From Lysinimonas soli (GTDB lineage: Bacteria; Actinomycetota; Actinomycetes; Actinomycetales; Microbacteriaceae), in NCBI RefSeq assembly GCF_042655435.1, contig NZ_JBHSMG010000001.1, positions 1,302,001 through 1,366,000 of the forward strand: 64,000 bases of DNA, written 5' to 3'. A program made the position numbers and the translations under genes. The notes under the pieces were generated by a model. It ran no database searches, was not told the DNA's origin, and worked only from the letters and a program-made list of their open reading frames with translations. Within the stretch, counting starts at the first letter, position 1; every line of letters starts with the position of its first letter. Below are positions 1 to 8,272 of this stretch, one piece after another.

Positions 1-882
1 CACGATCGGGATGAGCGCGGGTTTGAGAGCGTGCTTGCTCACGAGCCGGATTTCGCGCACCCCGCGCGAGCGGGCGGCGTCGACGTAGTCGCGCGACAGG
101 GTGCCGATGACGTTGGTCCGCACCAGCCGGAGGAAGATGCCTGCGGTCAGCAGGCCGAGCGCGATGCCGGGCAGCACGGCGTGGCTCAGCACGTCGCCGA
201 TGATCTGCGGGTCGCCGCTGCGCAGCGCATCGATCAGGTAGATGCCGGTGCGGCCCGGCATCGACGAGAAGAAGATCTCCGAGCGGGTGGATGCCCGGCC
301 GGCGACCGGCAGGATGTCCAGTTGTACCGCGAAGACCAGCTTGAGCAGCAGGCCGGCGAAGAAGACGGGGGTCGCGTAGGCGAGGATCGCGAAGATGCGC
401 AGCACGGCATCCGGCCAGCGATCACGGTAGTAGGCCGCGACCTGACCGAGCGGGATTCCGATCAGGAACGCCACGATCAGGGCGTAGAACGCGAGCTCGA
501 GGGTCGCCCCGCCGTGGGTGAGCAGGATCTGCGAGATCGGCTGACCGTCGGTGATCGAGGTGCCGAAGTTGCCCGTGAAGATCTGGCCCAGGTACTCGAA
601 GTACTGCACGATGATCGGCCGGTCGAAGCCCGCGTGATGGATGCGCTCGGCCAGCTGGTCGGGCGGGAGCTTGCCGCCCAGCGCGATCGTGATCGGGTCG
701 CCCGTGAGGCGCATCAGCACGAAGACCATGCTCACGAGGATGAAGATGGTCGGGAAGATCAGCAGGAATCGGATGAGCAGGTAGCGCCACAGGGTGCTGC
801 CGCCTCGCCCACCTCGTCGGCTGCCGGTCCCGGGCGCGCCCGCGACGGGCGGCTCGACCATGGGAGCGGCGACGGTGCTCAT
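1..882 (-). CDS. Peptide/nickel-type ABC transporter permease (DppB/OppB family), 3' end cut by window
   Basis: Inner-membrane permease of an oligopeptide-type ABC importer. The frame is open from an ATG at 882 to the window edge (294 codons), so the C-terminus is missing. After a Gly/Pro-rich cytoplasmic start comes the family's first helix (WRYLLIRFLLIFPTIFILV), then the periplasmic GDPITIALGG region and several hydrophobic segments. Near the edge lies the EAA-type loop (DAARSRGVREIRL) that contacts the ATPase. An AAGGA Shine-Dalgarno stands about 5 nt before the ATG and supports this start. It lies 87 bp downstream of a binding lipoprotein in the same direction, so the two are likely one operon whose remaining permease and ATPases lie outside the window. 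The substrate (peptide, nickel or other) cannot be read from the sequence. Confidence 0.9.
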   Translation of the reverse strand, partial: MSTVAAPMVEPPVAGAPGTGSRRGGRGGSTLWRYLLIRFLLIFPTIFILVSMVFVLMRLTGDPITIALGGKLPPDQLAERIHHAGFDRPIIVQYFEYLGQIFTGNFGTSITDGQPISQILLTHGGATLELAFYALIVAFLIGIPLGQVAAYYRDRWPDAVLRIFAILAYATPVFFAGLLLKLVFAVQLDILPVAGRASTRSEIFFSSMPGRTGIYLIDALRSGDPQIIGDVLSHAVLPGIALGLLTAGIFLRLVRTNVIGTLSRDYVDAARSRGVREIRLVSKHALKPALIPIV

Positions 883-911
883 GGATTCCTTGCGATGACG
901 GGGCGGTGGCG

Positions 912-953
912 AGTGAACGGGGCGGCCGACGACGGCCGACCACCCCGTTCACT
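912..953. other. Stem-loop between binding-protein and permease genes
   Basis: The ends AGTGAACGGGG and CCCCGTTCACT are perfect 11-bp complements, and the GC-rich interior extends the pairing imperfectly. No T-run follows on either strand. In ABC operons a hairpin after the binding-protein gene often stabilises that part of the mRNA or attenuates read-through into the permease genes. That role is inferred here. Confidence 0.55.
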
Positions 954-969
954 GTAATTCAGGCTCGGA

Positions 970-2595
970 TCAGCCCTTGACGAGCGTGCCGAAGCGGAAC
1001 TTGAACGCCCCGTCGAGCGTGGTGCCCGAGATGTCCGTTCCGGTGACCGCCACCTGCGACCCCTGAAGCAGGGGAAGGGTCGGCAGGTCCGCCGCCACCT
1101 TGGCCTGGATGTCCTCGATCAGCGCCTTGCGAGCGGCCGGGTCCGACTCGGTCGCCTGCTTCTTGATCTGGTCGATGACCGCCTGGTTGCTGTAGTGGTT
1201 GACCAGGAAGCTGTCCGCCCCGAAGAACGGCGTCAGGTAGTCATCCGCGTCGGCGTAGTCCGGGAACCAGCCGAGCTGGTACTCGGGGTACACATCGGCC
1301 GTACGGTCCTTGGAGTACTGGGTGTACTCGGTGGACTGCAGGGTCACCGTGAACAGGCCGCCGGCCTCGAGCTGGCTCTTCACGAGCGCGTACTCGTCGG
1401 TCGACGACTCGCCGTAGTGGTCGGTGTTGTACTGCAACTTCAGGGCGACCGGAGTCGTGATCCCCGCATCGGTCAGCGCCTTCTTGGCCTTCGCCGCGTC
1501 GGGGCCGCCCTTGCCGTTGCCGTACATGCTCTTGAGCACCGTGGTGGCGCCGGTCAGGCCGTCCGGGACGAAGGAGTACAGCGGGGTGTAGGTGTTCTTG
1601 TACACCTGGCTCGCGATCTCGGAGCGGTCGATCAGATCGGCCGCCGCCTGGCGCACCGCGAGGGCCTTCTTGGCATCCGCACCCGGCTGGGTGGCGCCGT
1701 AGGGCATCGTGTTGAAGTTGAACACGATGTAGCGCATCTCGCCGCCCGGACCGTGCACGACCTTGACCTTCTTGTCGCTGCTCAGCGACTGCACGTCGGT
1801 GGCCGACAGGCTGCGGTACGCCACGTCGATGTTGCCCTCCTGCACGTCGAGCTTCAGGTTCGACGCGTCCGTGTAGTACTTCTGCGTGATGCTGCTGGTC
1901 TTGGCCGCGCCGAGCAGACCTGCGTAGTTCGGGTTCGCCTTGAAGGTGATCAGGTTGTTGAAGTCGTAGCTGTCGATCTTGTACTGACCGTCGAACGCCT
2001 CACCCTTGACGATGTCCTTGTCGGGGGTGACCTTGTCGGCAGAGAAGACCTGCTCGTCGACGATGGCGCCGGCACTCGTGCTGAGCACCTGCGGGAAGAC
2101 CTGGTCGTTGCCCGCCTTCAGGTGGAAGACCACGGTGGTGTCGTTCGGCGCGTCGGTGCTGGCGAGGTTCGCGAGCAGGTACGAAGGGCCGTTGGGGTCG
2201 TTGATCTTGAGCTGACGGTCGAAGCTGAACTTCACGTCGGACGCGGTCAGCTTGTCACCGTTGGCGAACTTGAGTCCGGACTTGAGGGTGACCGTGTACT
2301 CGGTCGGGCTCGTGAACTCGGCCTTGGAGGCCAGGTCCGGCTGCACCTCGGAGGTGCCGGGCTTCGAGTTCATGAGGTTCGCGAAGACCTGCGTCTGCAC
2401 GGTCAGCGAGCCGTTGTCGAACGAGCCGGCAGGGTCGAGGAAGGTCACCTTGTCGGTCGTTCCGACGACGATGCTGTTGCTCGAGCCCCCGCTGCTGGTG
2501 CCGCCGCCGCTCGCGCAGCCGGCGAGCACGAGGGCTGCTGCTGCGGTGCCGGCGACGGCGACGACGCGCCATCCCTTGTTGGACACGGATGTCAT
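970..2595 (-). CDS. ABC transporter substrate-binding lipoprotein (SBP_bac_5 family)
   Basis: Extracellular solute-binding protein of a peptide/nickel-type importer, 541 residues, a normal length for the family. The start at 2595 gives a typical lipoprotein signal: a short basic n-region, a hydrophobic stretch, then the lipobox LAGC with the lipidated Cys at about residue 27 and a Gly/Ser linker. An AGGAAGAGGTGG stretch upstream supplies the ribosome site. The frame continues further upstream, but that extension has no signal-peptide logic. The mature part shows family features such as the early VGTTDKVTFLDPAGSFDNG segment and the late YPEYQLGWFPDYADADDYL segment lining the ligand pocket. It precedes the permease gene and is probably transcribed with it. 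The ligand is unknown. Confidence 0.92.
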   Translation of the reverse strand: MTSVSNKGWRVVAVAGTAAAALVLAGCASGGGTSSGGSSNSIVVGTTDKVTFLDPAGSFDNGSLTVQTQVFANLMNSKPGTSEVQPDLASKAEFTSPTEYTVTLKSGLKFANGDKLTASDVKFSFDRQLKINDPNGPSYLLANLASTDAPNDTTVVFHLKAGNDQVFPQVLSTSAGAIVDEQVFSADKVTPDKDIVKGEAFDGQYKIDSYDFNNLITFKANPNYAGLLGAAKTSSITQKYYTDASNLKLDVQEGNIDVAYRSLSATDVQSLSSDKKVKVVHGPGGEMRYIVFNFNTMPYGATQPGADAKKALAVRQAAADLIDRSEIASQVYKNTYTPLYSFVPDGLTGATTVLKSMYGNGKGGPDAAKAKKALTDAGITTPVALKLQYNTDHYGESSTDEYALVKSQLEAGGLFTVTLQSTEYTQYSKDRTADVYPEYQLGWFPDYADADDYLTPFFGADSFLVNHYSNQAVIDQIKKQATESDPAARKALIEDIQAKVAADLPTLPLLQGSQVAVTGTDISGTTLDGAFKFRFGTLVKG

Positions 2596-2635
2596 CCGTC
2601 CACCTCTTCCTGTTGTCAAGCACTGTGTTGTGCCT

Positions 2636-2662
2636 GGTGGGCGCGAAAAAAGAACGCCCACC
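2636..2662 (-). promoter_or_regulatory. Hairpin in the 5' leader of the binding-protein gene
   Basis: GGTGGGCG and CGCCCACC form perfect 8-bp arms around an 11-nt A-rich loop (T-rich on the transcribed strand), about 41 nt before the ATG at 2595. It could be an operator or a leader hairpin. Function is inferred. Confidence 0.4.
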
Positions 2663-2719
2663 CGTTCCCCGTCAGTCCTAACACAGGCCATGGGAGCGTT
2701 CCACCCGAGGGCGCCCGTC

Positions 2720-2739
2720 ATGACGCATGTTTACGTCAT
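2720..2739. promoter_or_regulatory. Inverted repeat ATGACG-N8-CGTCAT upstream of the binding-protein gene
   Basis: Perfect 6-bp arms with an 8-bp spacer, about 125 bp before the start codon. The size suits a homodimeric repressor operator. No regulator gene is adjacent inside the window, so the assignment is speculative. Confidence 0.3.
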
Positions 2740-3043
2740 CGAAATGTTCGGCGCGTGATTCCTGCGCGGATCGCCACTCGGCGCAACGGAATGCGCACTT
2801 CACGAGGATCTGGTGCGTCGGGCGTTTCAGGACCGAGCGGCGGCACGGGGGTAGCGCGGGCGGGCGCGTCGTATGCGCGAGGCGGGGTACGCGGGGCGGC
2901 GTGTACGCGCGGAGCCGCGTGCACAGATCAGGTGTGACGGAGCGGCGCGCCGGGCGCCGGTCCTGATCCGGGGACGGGGCTCGGCGTGTCTCCTGATCCC
3001 GGCGCCGGGGTGGGCCGGGGCGGCCGGGCCGGGCCGGGCACGA

Positions 3044-3096
3044 GGGTGGGGCTGCGGAGGGGCGGGGCCGGGCGGGTGGGGCTGCGGAGGGGCGGG
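3044..3096. repeat. 23-bp direct repeat just after dnaG
   Basis: A 23-bp GC-rich unit (begins GGGTGGGGCTGCGG) occurs at 3044-3066 and again at 3074-3096, period 30 bp. The second copy ends two bases from the dnaG stop codon. It looks like a recent local duplication. Confidence 0.75.
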
Positions 3097-3098
3097 AG

Positions 3099-5129
3099 CT
3101 ACTCGTTGCGGATGCGGCGGCGCTCGATCTCGAGAGCGGCCTCCTCACGGCGGAGCAGCTCCCACCGGTCGAGGTCGCCCGAGGCCTTGGCGCGCTGCAT
3201 CGCGCCCAGTACCTCGGCCTTGCGCCGCAGCAGGTCGCGGTCGATCAGATCGGCGACGACCCGCTCGCAGTAGACGCCGACGCGATCCGGGCGCTCCGGG
3301 ATCGGCGCCACGCCGAGCTGGGTCACGAGCGTTCCGAAGCCGCCGGGCACCTGATCCGCGACCCGCTGCAGCCAGTCCGCCGAGCTCGCCTGGTCGATGC
3401 TCGCGGCCACGCCGTCCCGGATCACGGCGAGCGTCGGATTCGAGAAGTTCACCTGCATGGCGCGCGACATCAGTTCGTGCCCGACGGAATCCGGATGCTG
3501 CAGCATCGCCATCAGCGCGTCGCGTTCCCCGCGCGTGGCCGGGTCGGTGGGCAGGTCCGTGATCCTCGCCTCCCGGCTCGCCGCGCTCGAAGAGGCGTCG
3601 TCGGAGGGGCCGCCCGAGCCGCCGGAGGCGCTCGAGGCTCCCGCGCCACGGGCCGCGCCCGGAGCACGGCCCCACGTGTCGCGCGGCGCCGCGCGCACAT
3701 CAGCCCCGCGCCCGTCGGCTGCACGCCCCTCCCCCGCCCGCGGAGGATCAGCCCGGGTGCCCTCGGAACGCGCGGGCGTCCGAGCCGCCGCCGACCGCGC
3801 CGACGCCACGGCGCGGGCCACCTCGTCGGGCTCGAGCCCCAGCCACCCCGCGAGGCTGCGCACGTAGCCGACGTTCATCGCGCGGTCGCGGATGCCGGCC
3901 ACGATCGGCGCCGACGCCCGCAGCGCAGCGACCCGGCCCTCGACCGTCTCGAGATCGCGCCCGGCGAGCTGGCGGCGGATCATGAACTCGAACATCGGCT
4001 TGCGCGAGGCGATGAGGCGTCGCACGGCGTCGTCGCCCCGCAGCTTGCGCAGGTCGCAGGGGTCGAGGTTGTCGGGGCCGACGGCCACGAAGGTCTGGGC
4101 GGCGAAGCGCTGCTCCTCGGCGAAGGCCTTGCTCGCGGCATTCTGCCCGGCCTCGTCGGGGTCGAAGGTGAAGATGACCTCGCCGGTTCCAGTCGAGTCG
4201 CTGTTGGCGACATCCCCGAGCACCCGGCGGATCACCTTGATGTGCTCGACCCCGAAGGCCGTGCCGCAGGTGGCGACCGCGGTCGTGACGCCCGCGAGGT
4301 GGCAGGCCATGACATCCGTGTAGCCCTCGACCACGACGACCTGCTTGCCCTTCGCGATGTCGCGGCGGGCGAGGTCGAGCCCGTAGAGCACCTGGCTCTT
4401 GTGGTAGATCGGGGTGTCGGGCGTGTTGAGGTATTTGGGGCCCTTGTCCTGGTCGTCGGGCAGCAGCTTGCGGGCCCCGAATCCGACGGTCTGGCCCGTG
4501 ATGTCGCGGATCGGCCAGATCAGCCGACCGCGGAACCGGTCGTAGCTGTTGCCGCGATCACCCGTGCTGAGCAGGCCGGCCGTCACGAGTTCGGCTTCGG
4601 TGAAGCCCTGGCCGGTGAGCGCGGTGCGCAGCGCGTCGAACGATTTCGGGGCGAAGCCAACACCGAAGTGCGCAGCCGCCGCGGCGTCGAATCCGCGCTC
4701 ACCGAGGAAGTCGCGGCCCAGCTGCGCCTCGGGCGTGGCGAGCTGCGCCTGGAAGAACGACTCGGCGGCGGCATTGGCCGCGAGAAGGCGCGCCCGGTTT
4801 CCGTGCTCGGTCGCCTGCCCCCCGTCTTCGTAGTGCAGTTCGTAGCCCAGCCGGGCCGCCATGCGCTCGACGGCCTCCGAGAAGCTGACGTGATCCATGC
4901 GCTGCAGGAAGCTGAACACGTCGCCGCCCTCGCCGCAGCCGAAGCAGTGGTACGCGCCGACCTGCGGCCGCACGTGGAAGCTGGGGCTGCGCTCCTCGTG
5001 GAATGGGCAGAGCCCCTTCAGCGACCCCGAGCCGGCGCTCTTGAGGGTCACGTAGTCGCCGATCACGTCGGCGATGTTGATGCGCGCCTTGACCTCGTCG
5101 ATATCGCTCTTGCGAATGAGGCCGGGCAT
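3099..5129 (-). CDS. dnaG: DNA primase DnaG
   Basis: Synthesises RNA primers at the replication fork. The 676-residue product has the full bacterial layout. An N-terminal CHC2 zinc finger uses Cys41, His44, Cys62 and Cys65 (CPFHEERSPSFH..HCFGCGEGGD). The TOPRIM core has VVEGYTDV (Glu268) and FDPDEAGQN (Asp323, Asp325), and the RNA-polymerase basin motif is near YHKSQVLYGLDLA. A low-complexity Arg/Ala/Gly/Ser linker (about 430-530) leads to the C-terminal helicase-interaction domain, which is usual in actinobacteria. The ATG at 5129 has a TACAAT box 6 nt upstream, so a leaderless transcript is possible. It follows dgt by 53 bp. Confidence 0.98.
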   Translation of the reverse strand: MPGLIRKSDIDEVKARINIADVIGDYVTLKSAGSGSLKGLCPFHEERSPSFHVRPQVGAYHCFGCGEGGDVFSFLQRMDHVSFSEAVERMAARLGYELHYEDGGQATEHGNRARLLAANAAAESFFQAQLATPEAQLGRDFLGERGFDAAAAAHFGVGFAPKSFDALRTALTGQGFTEAELVTAGLLSTGDRGNSYDRFRGRLIWPIRDITGQTVGFGARKLLPDDQDKGPKYLNTPDTPIYHKSQVLYGLDLARRDIAKGKQVVVVEGYTDVMACHLAGVTTAVATCGTAFGVEHIKVIRRVLGDVANSDSTGTGEVIFTFDPDEAGQNAASKAFAEEQRFAAQTFVAVGPDNLDPCDLRKLRGDDAVRRLIASRKPMFEFMIRRQLAGRDLETVEGRVAALRASAPIVAGIRDRAMNVGYVRSLAGWLGLEPDEVARAVASARSAAARTPARSEGTRADPPRAGEGRAADGRGADVRAAPRDTWGRAPGAARGAGASSASGGSGGPSDDASSSAASREARITDLPTDPATRGERDALMAMLQHPDSVGHELMSRAMQVNFSNPTLAVIRDGVAASIDQASSADWLQRVADQVPGGFGTLVTQLGVAPIPERPDRVGVYCERVVADLIDRDLLRRKAEVLGAMQRAKASGDLDRWELLRREEAALEIERRRIRNE

Positions 5130-5135
5130 GCCTTG

Positions 5136-5141
5136 ATTGTA
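5136..5141 (-). promoter_or_regulatory. -10 box TACAAT for dnaG
   Basis: TACAAT matches the -10 consensus at five of six positions and ends 6 nt before the dnaG ATG. This is the spacing expected for a leaderless transcript beginning at the A of the start codon. No clear -35 is seen. Confidence 0.5.
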
Positions 5142-5182
5142 GGAGCGGCCGGCGATGCCGGCTGGCCGTCCCCACGCGCCCG

Positions 5183-6445
5183 CTAGCTGAGGTACCGCTC
5201 GTGCCAGGCGATGGCCGACACGTCGGTGAGCGAGGCGACCTGATCGACGACGACCCGACGCCGTGCCGCATCGTCGGATGCCGCCGCCCAGTCCGCCTGG
5301 AACCCCAGGTCGAGATGGGCAGGGCCGGTCGCCCAGAGATGGTCGGCGAGCTCGGTCAGGATGCCGCGCTGGCGCGCGTAGATCGGCTTGCGCGCGTTCG
5401 TCGACATCACGTTCGCCGCGACGATGCCCTTGAGCACGGCGATCTCGGCCTGGGTCTCGGCGGGCACCACCACATCGGCGGCGAAACGGGTGAGCGAGCC
5501 GTGCGGATGCCCCGCCCGCGTCGCGCGCACGGCGTCGCCCGCGAATCGGCCGATCAGCTGGCTGGTCAGGTTCTTGAGGCGGGCCAGGTCGCGGCGGCTG
5601 CCGTCCCAGCTGTCGAGCCAGACGTCCAGCCGATCGAGCCGGTCGAAGGCCGCGACCAGTTCGTCGTGCGGGATCTCGCCGCCGATCCAGACGAACATGC
5701 TCTCGACGAGGGCCTCATGGTCGACCCGCGCGCTCAACGCCGGCACGTCGAGGTAGCCGTTGACGATCGCATCCTCGAAGTCGTGCACCGAGTAGGCGAT
5801 GTCGTCGCTCAGATCCATCACCTGGGCCTCGACACAACGGACCCGGGCCGGCGCATCCGCGCGCAGCCACTCGAAGGCGGCGGTGTCATCCGCGTAGAAG
5901 CCGAATTTGCTGCGCCCGCTGGGGTCGGGGATGCCGTCGGACTCGGGCCAGGGGTACTTGCAGCTGGCATCGAGGCTCGCACGCGTGAGGTTGAGCCCGT
6001 AGCTGCGACCGGGGATGCCGCCGACATCGGGCCCGAACACTTTCGGCTCGAGGCGGGTGAGCAGCCGCAGGGTCTGCGCGTTGCCCTCGAATCCGCCGAT
6101 CTCGCGCGCCCAGTCGTTGAGGGCCCGCTCGCCGTTGTGCCCGAACGGCGGGTGGCCGAGGTCGTGCGCGAGGCAGGCCGTGTCGACGACATCCGGATCG
6201 AGCCCCAGGTTCACGGCCAGCTCGCGGCCGATCTGCGCGACCTCGAGCGAGTGGGTGAGCCGGTTGCGGGCGAAGTCGAGCCCCGCGGACGGGCTCAGCA
6301 CCTGGGTCTTGACCGCGAGGCGGCGCAGCGCGCTCGAGTGCAGCACACGGCCGCGATCGCGGGCGAAGTCGCTGCGGCGGGAGGAGTGCTCCTCGGGGAG
6401 CCAGCGCTCGGCATCCGTCTCGGAGTACCCGGGCGAGTCAGCCAC
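5183..6445 (-). CDS. dgt: Deoxyguanosinetriphosphate triphosphohydrolase-like protein
   Basis: HD-domain dNTP triphosphohydrolase that cleaves dGTP (and probably other dNTPs) to the nucleoside and tripolyphosphate, controlling the dNTP pool. The 420-residue product has the metal-binding HD signatures: His in LTHSLEVAQIGRELA, and HD in CLAHDLGHPPFGHNGE. The long C-terminal helical part (DLSDDIAYSVHDFEDAI) is also typical. The start is GTG at 6445 and overlaps the dusB stop by 8 nt, so translation is probably coupled. The order dusB-dgt-dnaG on one strand is a conserved actinobacterial cluster. Confidence 0.95.
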   Translation of the reverse strand: MADSPGYSETDAERWLPEEHSSRRSDFARDRGRVLHSSALRRLAVKTQVLSPSAGLDFARNRLTHSLEVAQIGRELAVNLGLDPDVVDTACLAHDLGHPPFGHNGERALNDWAREIGGFEGNAQTLRLLTRLEPKVFGPDVGGIPGRSYGLNLTRASLDASCKYPWPESDGIPDPSGRSKFGFYADDTAAFEWLRADAPARVRCVEAQVMDLSDDIAYSVHDFEDAIVNGYLDVPALSARVDHEALVESMFVWIGGEIPHDELVAAFDRLDRLDVWLDSWDGSRRDLARLKNLTSQLIGRFAGDAVRATRAGHPHGSLTRFAADVVVPAETQAEIAVLKGIVAANVMSTNARKPIYARQRGILTELADHLWATGPAHLDLGFQADWAAASDDAARRRVVVDQVASLTDVSAIAWHERYLS

Positions 6446-7592
6446 CGCTGTGGTGCAATTCGGCTTCGGCGACCTCGGCGCGGTGCGTCTCGTTCAACTC
6501 GCGGCTGTCGAGCCAGCCGTAGGGCAGCGTCGGCTGCTTGGGCGTGCCCGCCCGGCCGCGCTGACCCTCGGCGTCGGCGCCCGGATAGGGCTGCGCACCG
6601 TCGAGTTGGCCCAGCAGCTCGTCGATCTCGGCCAGGCTGCTGCTCGTCGCGAGCGCGGCGCGGATCTCGCCGCCGACCGCGTAGCCCTTGAAGTACCAGG
6701 CGACGTGCTTGCGGATGTCGCGGCAGGCCCGTCCCTCGTCGTCGAAGAACTCGATCAGCAGCTCGGCATGCCGCCGGAACGCCGCCGCGACCTCGCCCAG
6801 GCTGGGCTCGGCCTTGAGCGTCTCGCCGCGGAACGCCGCCGCCAGGTCTCCGAAGAGCCACGGACGCCCCAGACAGCCGCGGCCCACCACGACGCCGTCG
6901 CAGCCGGTCTCGTCGACCATGCGCAGGGCATCCGCGGCGCTCCAGATGTCGCCGTTGCCGAGCACGGGCACGCTCGTGATCGTGTTCTTGAGCTTCTCGA
7001 TCGCCGACCAGTCGGCGGTGCCGGAGTAGAACTCGGCCGCCGTGCGCGCGTGCAGGGCGATGCTCGAGACCCCGGCTCCCTCGGCGATCCGGCCCGCCTC
7101 GAGGTAGGTGAGGTGGTCGGAGTCGATGCCCTTGCGCATCTTGATCGTGAGCGGCAGCGGCCCGGCCGCCTGCACGGCGCCCTCGACGATGTCGCGGAAC
7201 AGATCGAGCTTCCACGGCAGGGCCGCTCCCCCACCCTTGCGGGTGACCTTCGGCACCGGGCAGCCGAAGTTCAGATCGATGTGGTCGGCACGGTCTTCGG
7301 CGACCAGCATCGTGACGGCCTCCGCCACGGTCTTCGGGTCGACGCCGTAGAGCTGGATGCTGCGCGTCGTCTCGGACTCGTGATGCGTGATCAGGCGCAG
7401 GCTCTCGGGGGTGCGCTCGACGAGGGCCCGGCTGGTGATCATCTCGCTGACGTAGAGCCCGGCGCCGTATTCGCGGCACAGCCGGCGGAACGCGGTGTTG
7501 GTGATGCCCGCCATCGGCGCCAGCACGACCGGCACGTCGAGCGCGAGCGGCCCGATCATGAGGGGCGCGGCGGGCGCGGTTAGGGTGGACAT
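6438..7592 (-). CDS. dusB: tRNA-dihydrouridine synthase (DusB-type)
   Basis: FMN-dependent enzyme that reduces specific uridines in tRNA D-loops. From the ATG at 7592 it is 384 residues. The TIM-barrel start VPVVLAPMAGITNTAFRRL binds FMN, and the catalytic Cys lies in LNFGCPVPKVTRKGGG. The phosphate-binding end is VVVGRGCLGRPWLF. The frame extends 140 codons further upstream, but that part runs antisense through the neighbouring YbaK gene and is spurious. A GGGAG ribosome site precedes the chosen start. It overlaps dgt and is divergent from the YbaK gene with 30 bp between the start codons. Confidence 0.95.
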   Translation of the reverse strand: MSTLTAPAAPLMIGPLALDVPVVLAPMAGITNTAFRRLCREYGAGLYVSEMITSRALVERTPESLRLITHHESETTRSIQLYGVDPKTVAEAVTMLVAEDRADHIDLNFGCPVPKVTRKGGGAALPWKLDLFRDIVEGAVQAAGPLPLTIKMRKGIDSDHLTYLEAGRIAEGAGVSSIALHARTAAEFYSGTADWSAIEKLKNTITSVPVLGNGDIWSAADALRMVDETGCDGVVVGRGCLGRPWLFGDLAAAFRGETLKAEPSLGEVAAAFRRHAELLIEFFDDEGRACRDIRKHVAWYFKGYAVGGEIRAALATSSSLAEIDELLGQLDGAQPYPGADAEGQRGRAGTPKQPTLPYGWLDSRELNETHRAEVAEAELHHSGG

Positions 7593-7622
7593 CTCTCGAT
7601 TCTCCCAGAAAGGCGGGCGGCC

Positions 7623-8102
7623 ATGCCGACGGGACGCGAACGGGTGGCCGCGGACGCCGCGGCACGCGGCATCGACCTCGAGTTCGTGGAGCGCACCGCC
7701 GCCCGGTCTCTGGAGGAGGCGGCCGAGATCCTCGGCATCCGGCCTGCGGACATCGTGAAGTCCCTCGTGGTGAAACGTCACGACGGCAGCTTCCTGTTCG
7801 CCGAGGTCCCGGGCGACCGGCAGATCTCCTGGGCGAAGCTGCGCGCGGTCGTCGGGGTCAACAAGCTGCAGCTGCCCGAGGCGTCCCTCGCCCTGGAGGC
7901 GACCGGATACGAGCGCGGCACGATCACCCCGCTCGGCTCGACGACCGCCTGGCCGGTCTACGTCGACGAGCGGATCGCGGGTCGACGCGTCTCGATGGGA
8001 GCCGGCGAGCACGGACTGAGTGCCTTCGTGGACGCCGATCGCCTGATCGCCGGGCTCGGCGCCACGGTCGCCGACATCAGCGACGAGCTGCCGCCGCGTT
8101 AG
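7623..8102 (+). CDS. YbaK/EbsC-family aminoacyl-tRNA deacylase
   Basis: 159-residue single-domain protein of the YbaK/ProRS-INS fold, which hydrolyses mischarged tRNAs such as Cys-tRNA(Pro) or Ala-tRNA(Pro). The central segment IVKSLVVKRHDGSFLFAEVPGD carries the family's conserved Lys followed by the core strands. The late GSTTAWPVYVDERI and VSMGAGEHGLSAFVD segments match the rest of the fold. Which amino acid it edits is not visible. Its 3' end overlaps by 4 bp the 3' end of a small gene on the opposite strand. The ATG at 7623 has a weak AAAGGCGGG ribosome site. Confidence 0.9.
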   Translation: MPTGRERVAADAAARGIDLEFVERTAARSLEEAAEILGIRPADIVKSLVVKRHDGSFLFAEVPGDRQISWAKLRAVVGVNKLQLPEASLALEATGYERGTITPLGSTTAWPVYVDERIAGRRVSMGAGEHGLSAFVDADRLIAGLGATVADISDELPPR

Positions 8103-8272
8103 ACCCGGTCGTCGTCGACGCGGCGGTTCATGACCGCCTGCTCGTGGTGGGCCGGGATCGCGCAGAAGTCTCCGTCGCAGGCCGCCGCTGTCGGATCTCC
8201 GATCAGCTGCAGGGCGGGAGCCGCCGGCACCGCCTCGACCACCGGGATCGACGCCGTCATCGCCTCGCTCAT
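8099..8272 (-). CDS. Small Cys-containing protein coupled to the FrnE-like gene (57 residues)
   Basis: An ATG at 8272 lies inside the last codons of the upstream thiol oxidoreductase gene (ATGA overlap), and the frame runs 57 codons to TAA at 8099. The protein is acidic, starts MSEAMTASIPVVEAVP, and contains an ALQLIGDP turn, a CDGDFC pair of cysteines and an AHHEQAV tail. Codon use is as GC-biased as in its neighbours. Overlap with a DsbA-type enzyme and a CX4C motif suggest a redox or metal-related partner, but no function is known to me. Its 3' end overlaps the convergent YbaK gene by 4 bp. Confidence 0.7.
   Translation of the reverse strand: MSEAMTASIPVVEAVPAAPALQLIGDPTAAACDGDFCAIPAHHEQAVMNRRVDDDRV

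Larger units (their letters stand above)
2596..3098. other. 503-bp non-coding spacer between dnaG and the ABC binding-protein gene
   Basis: No convincing gene. It holds the 5' leader and presumably the promoter of the binding-protein gene, two inverted repeats (2636-2662 and 2720-2739), two TCCTGATCC boxes in a GC-rich stretch (about 2957-2999), and a 23-bp direct repeat next to the dnaG stop codon. I could not identify a confident -35/-10 pair. Confidence 0.5.

Noticed and set aside
2610..2616. Perfect TTGACA (-35-like) just before the lipoprotein gene
   Set aside because: Only about 20 bp before the start codon; a -10 at proper spacing would fall inside the gene, and none is seen.
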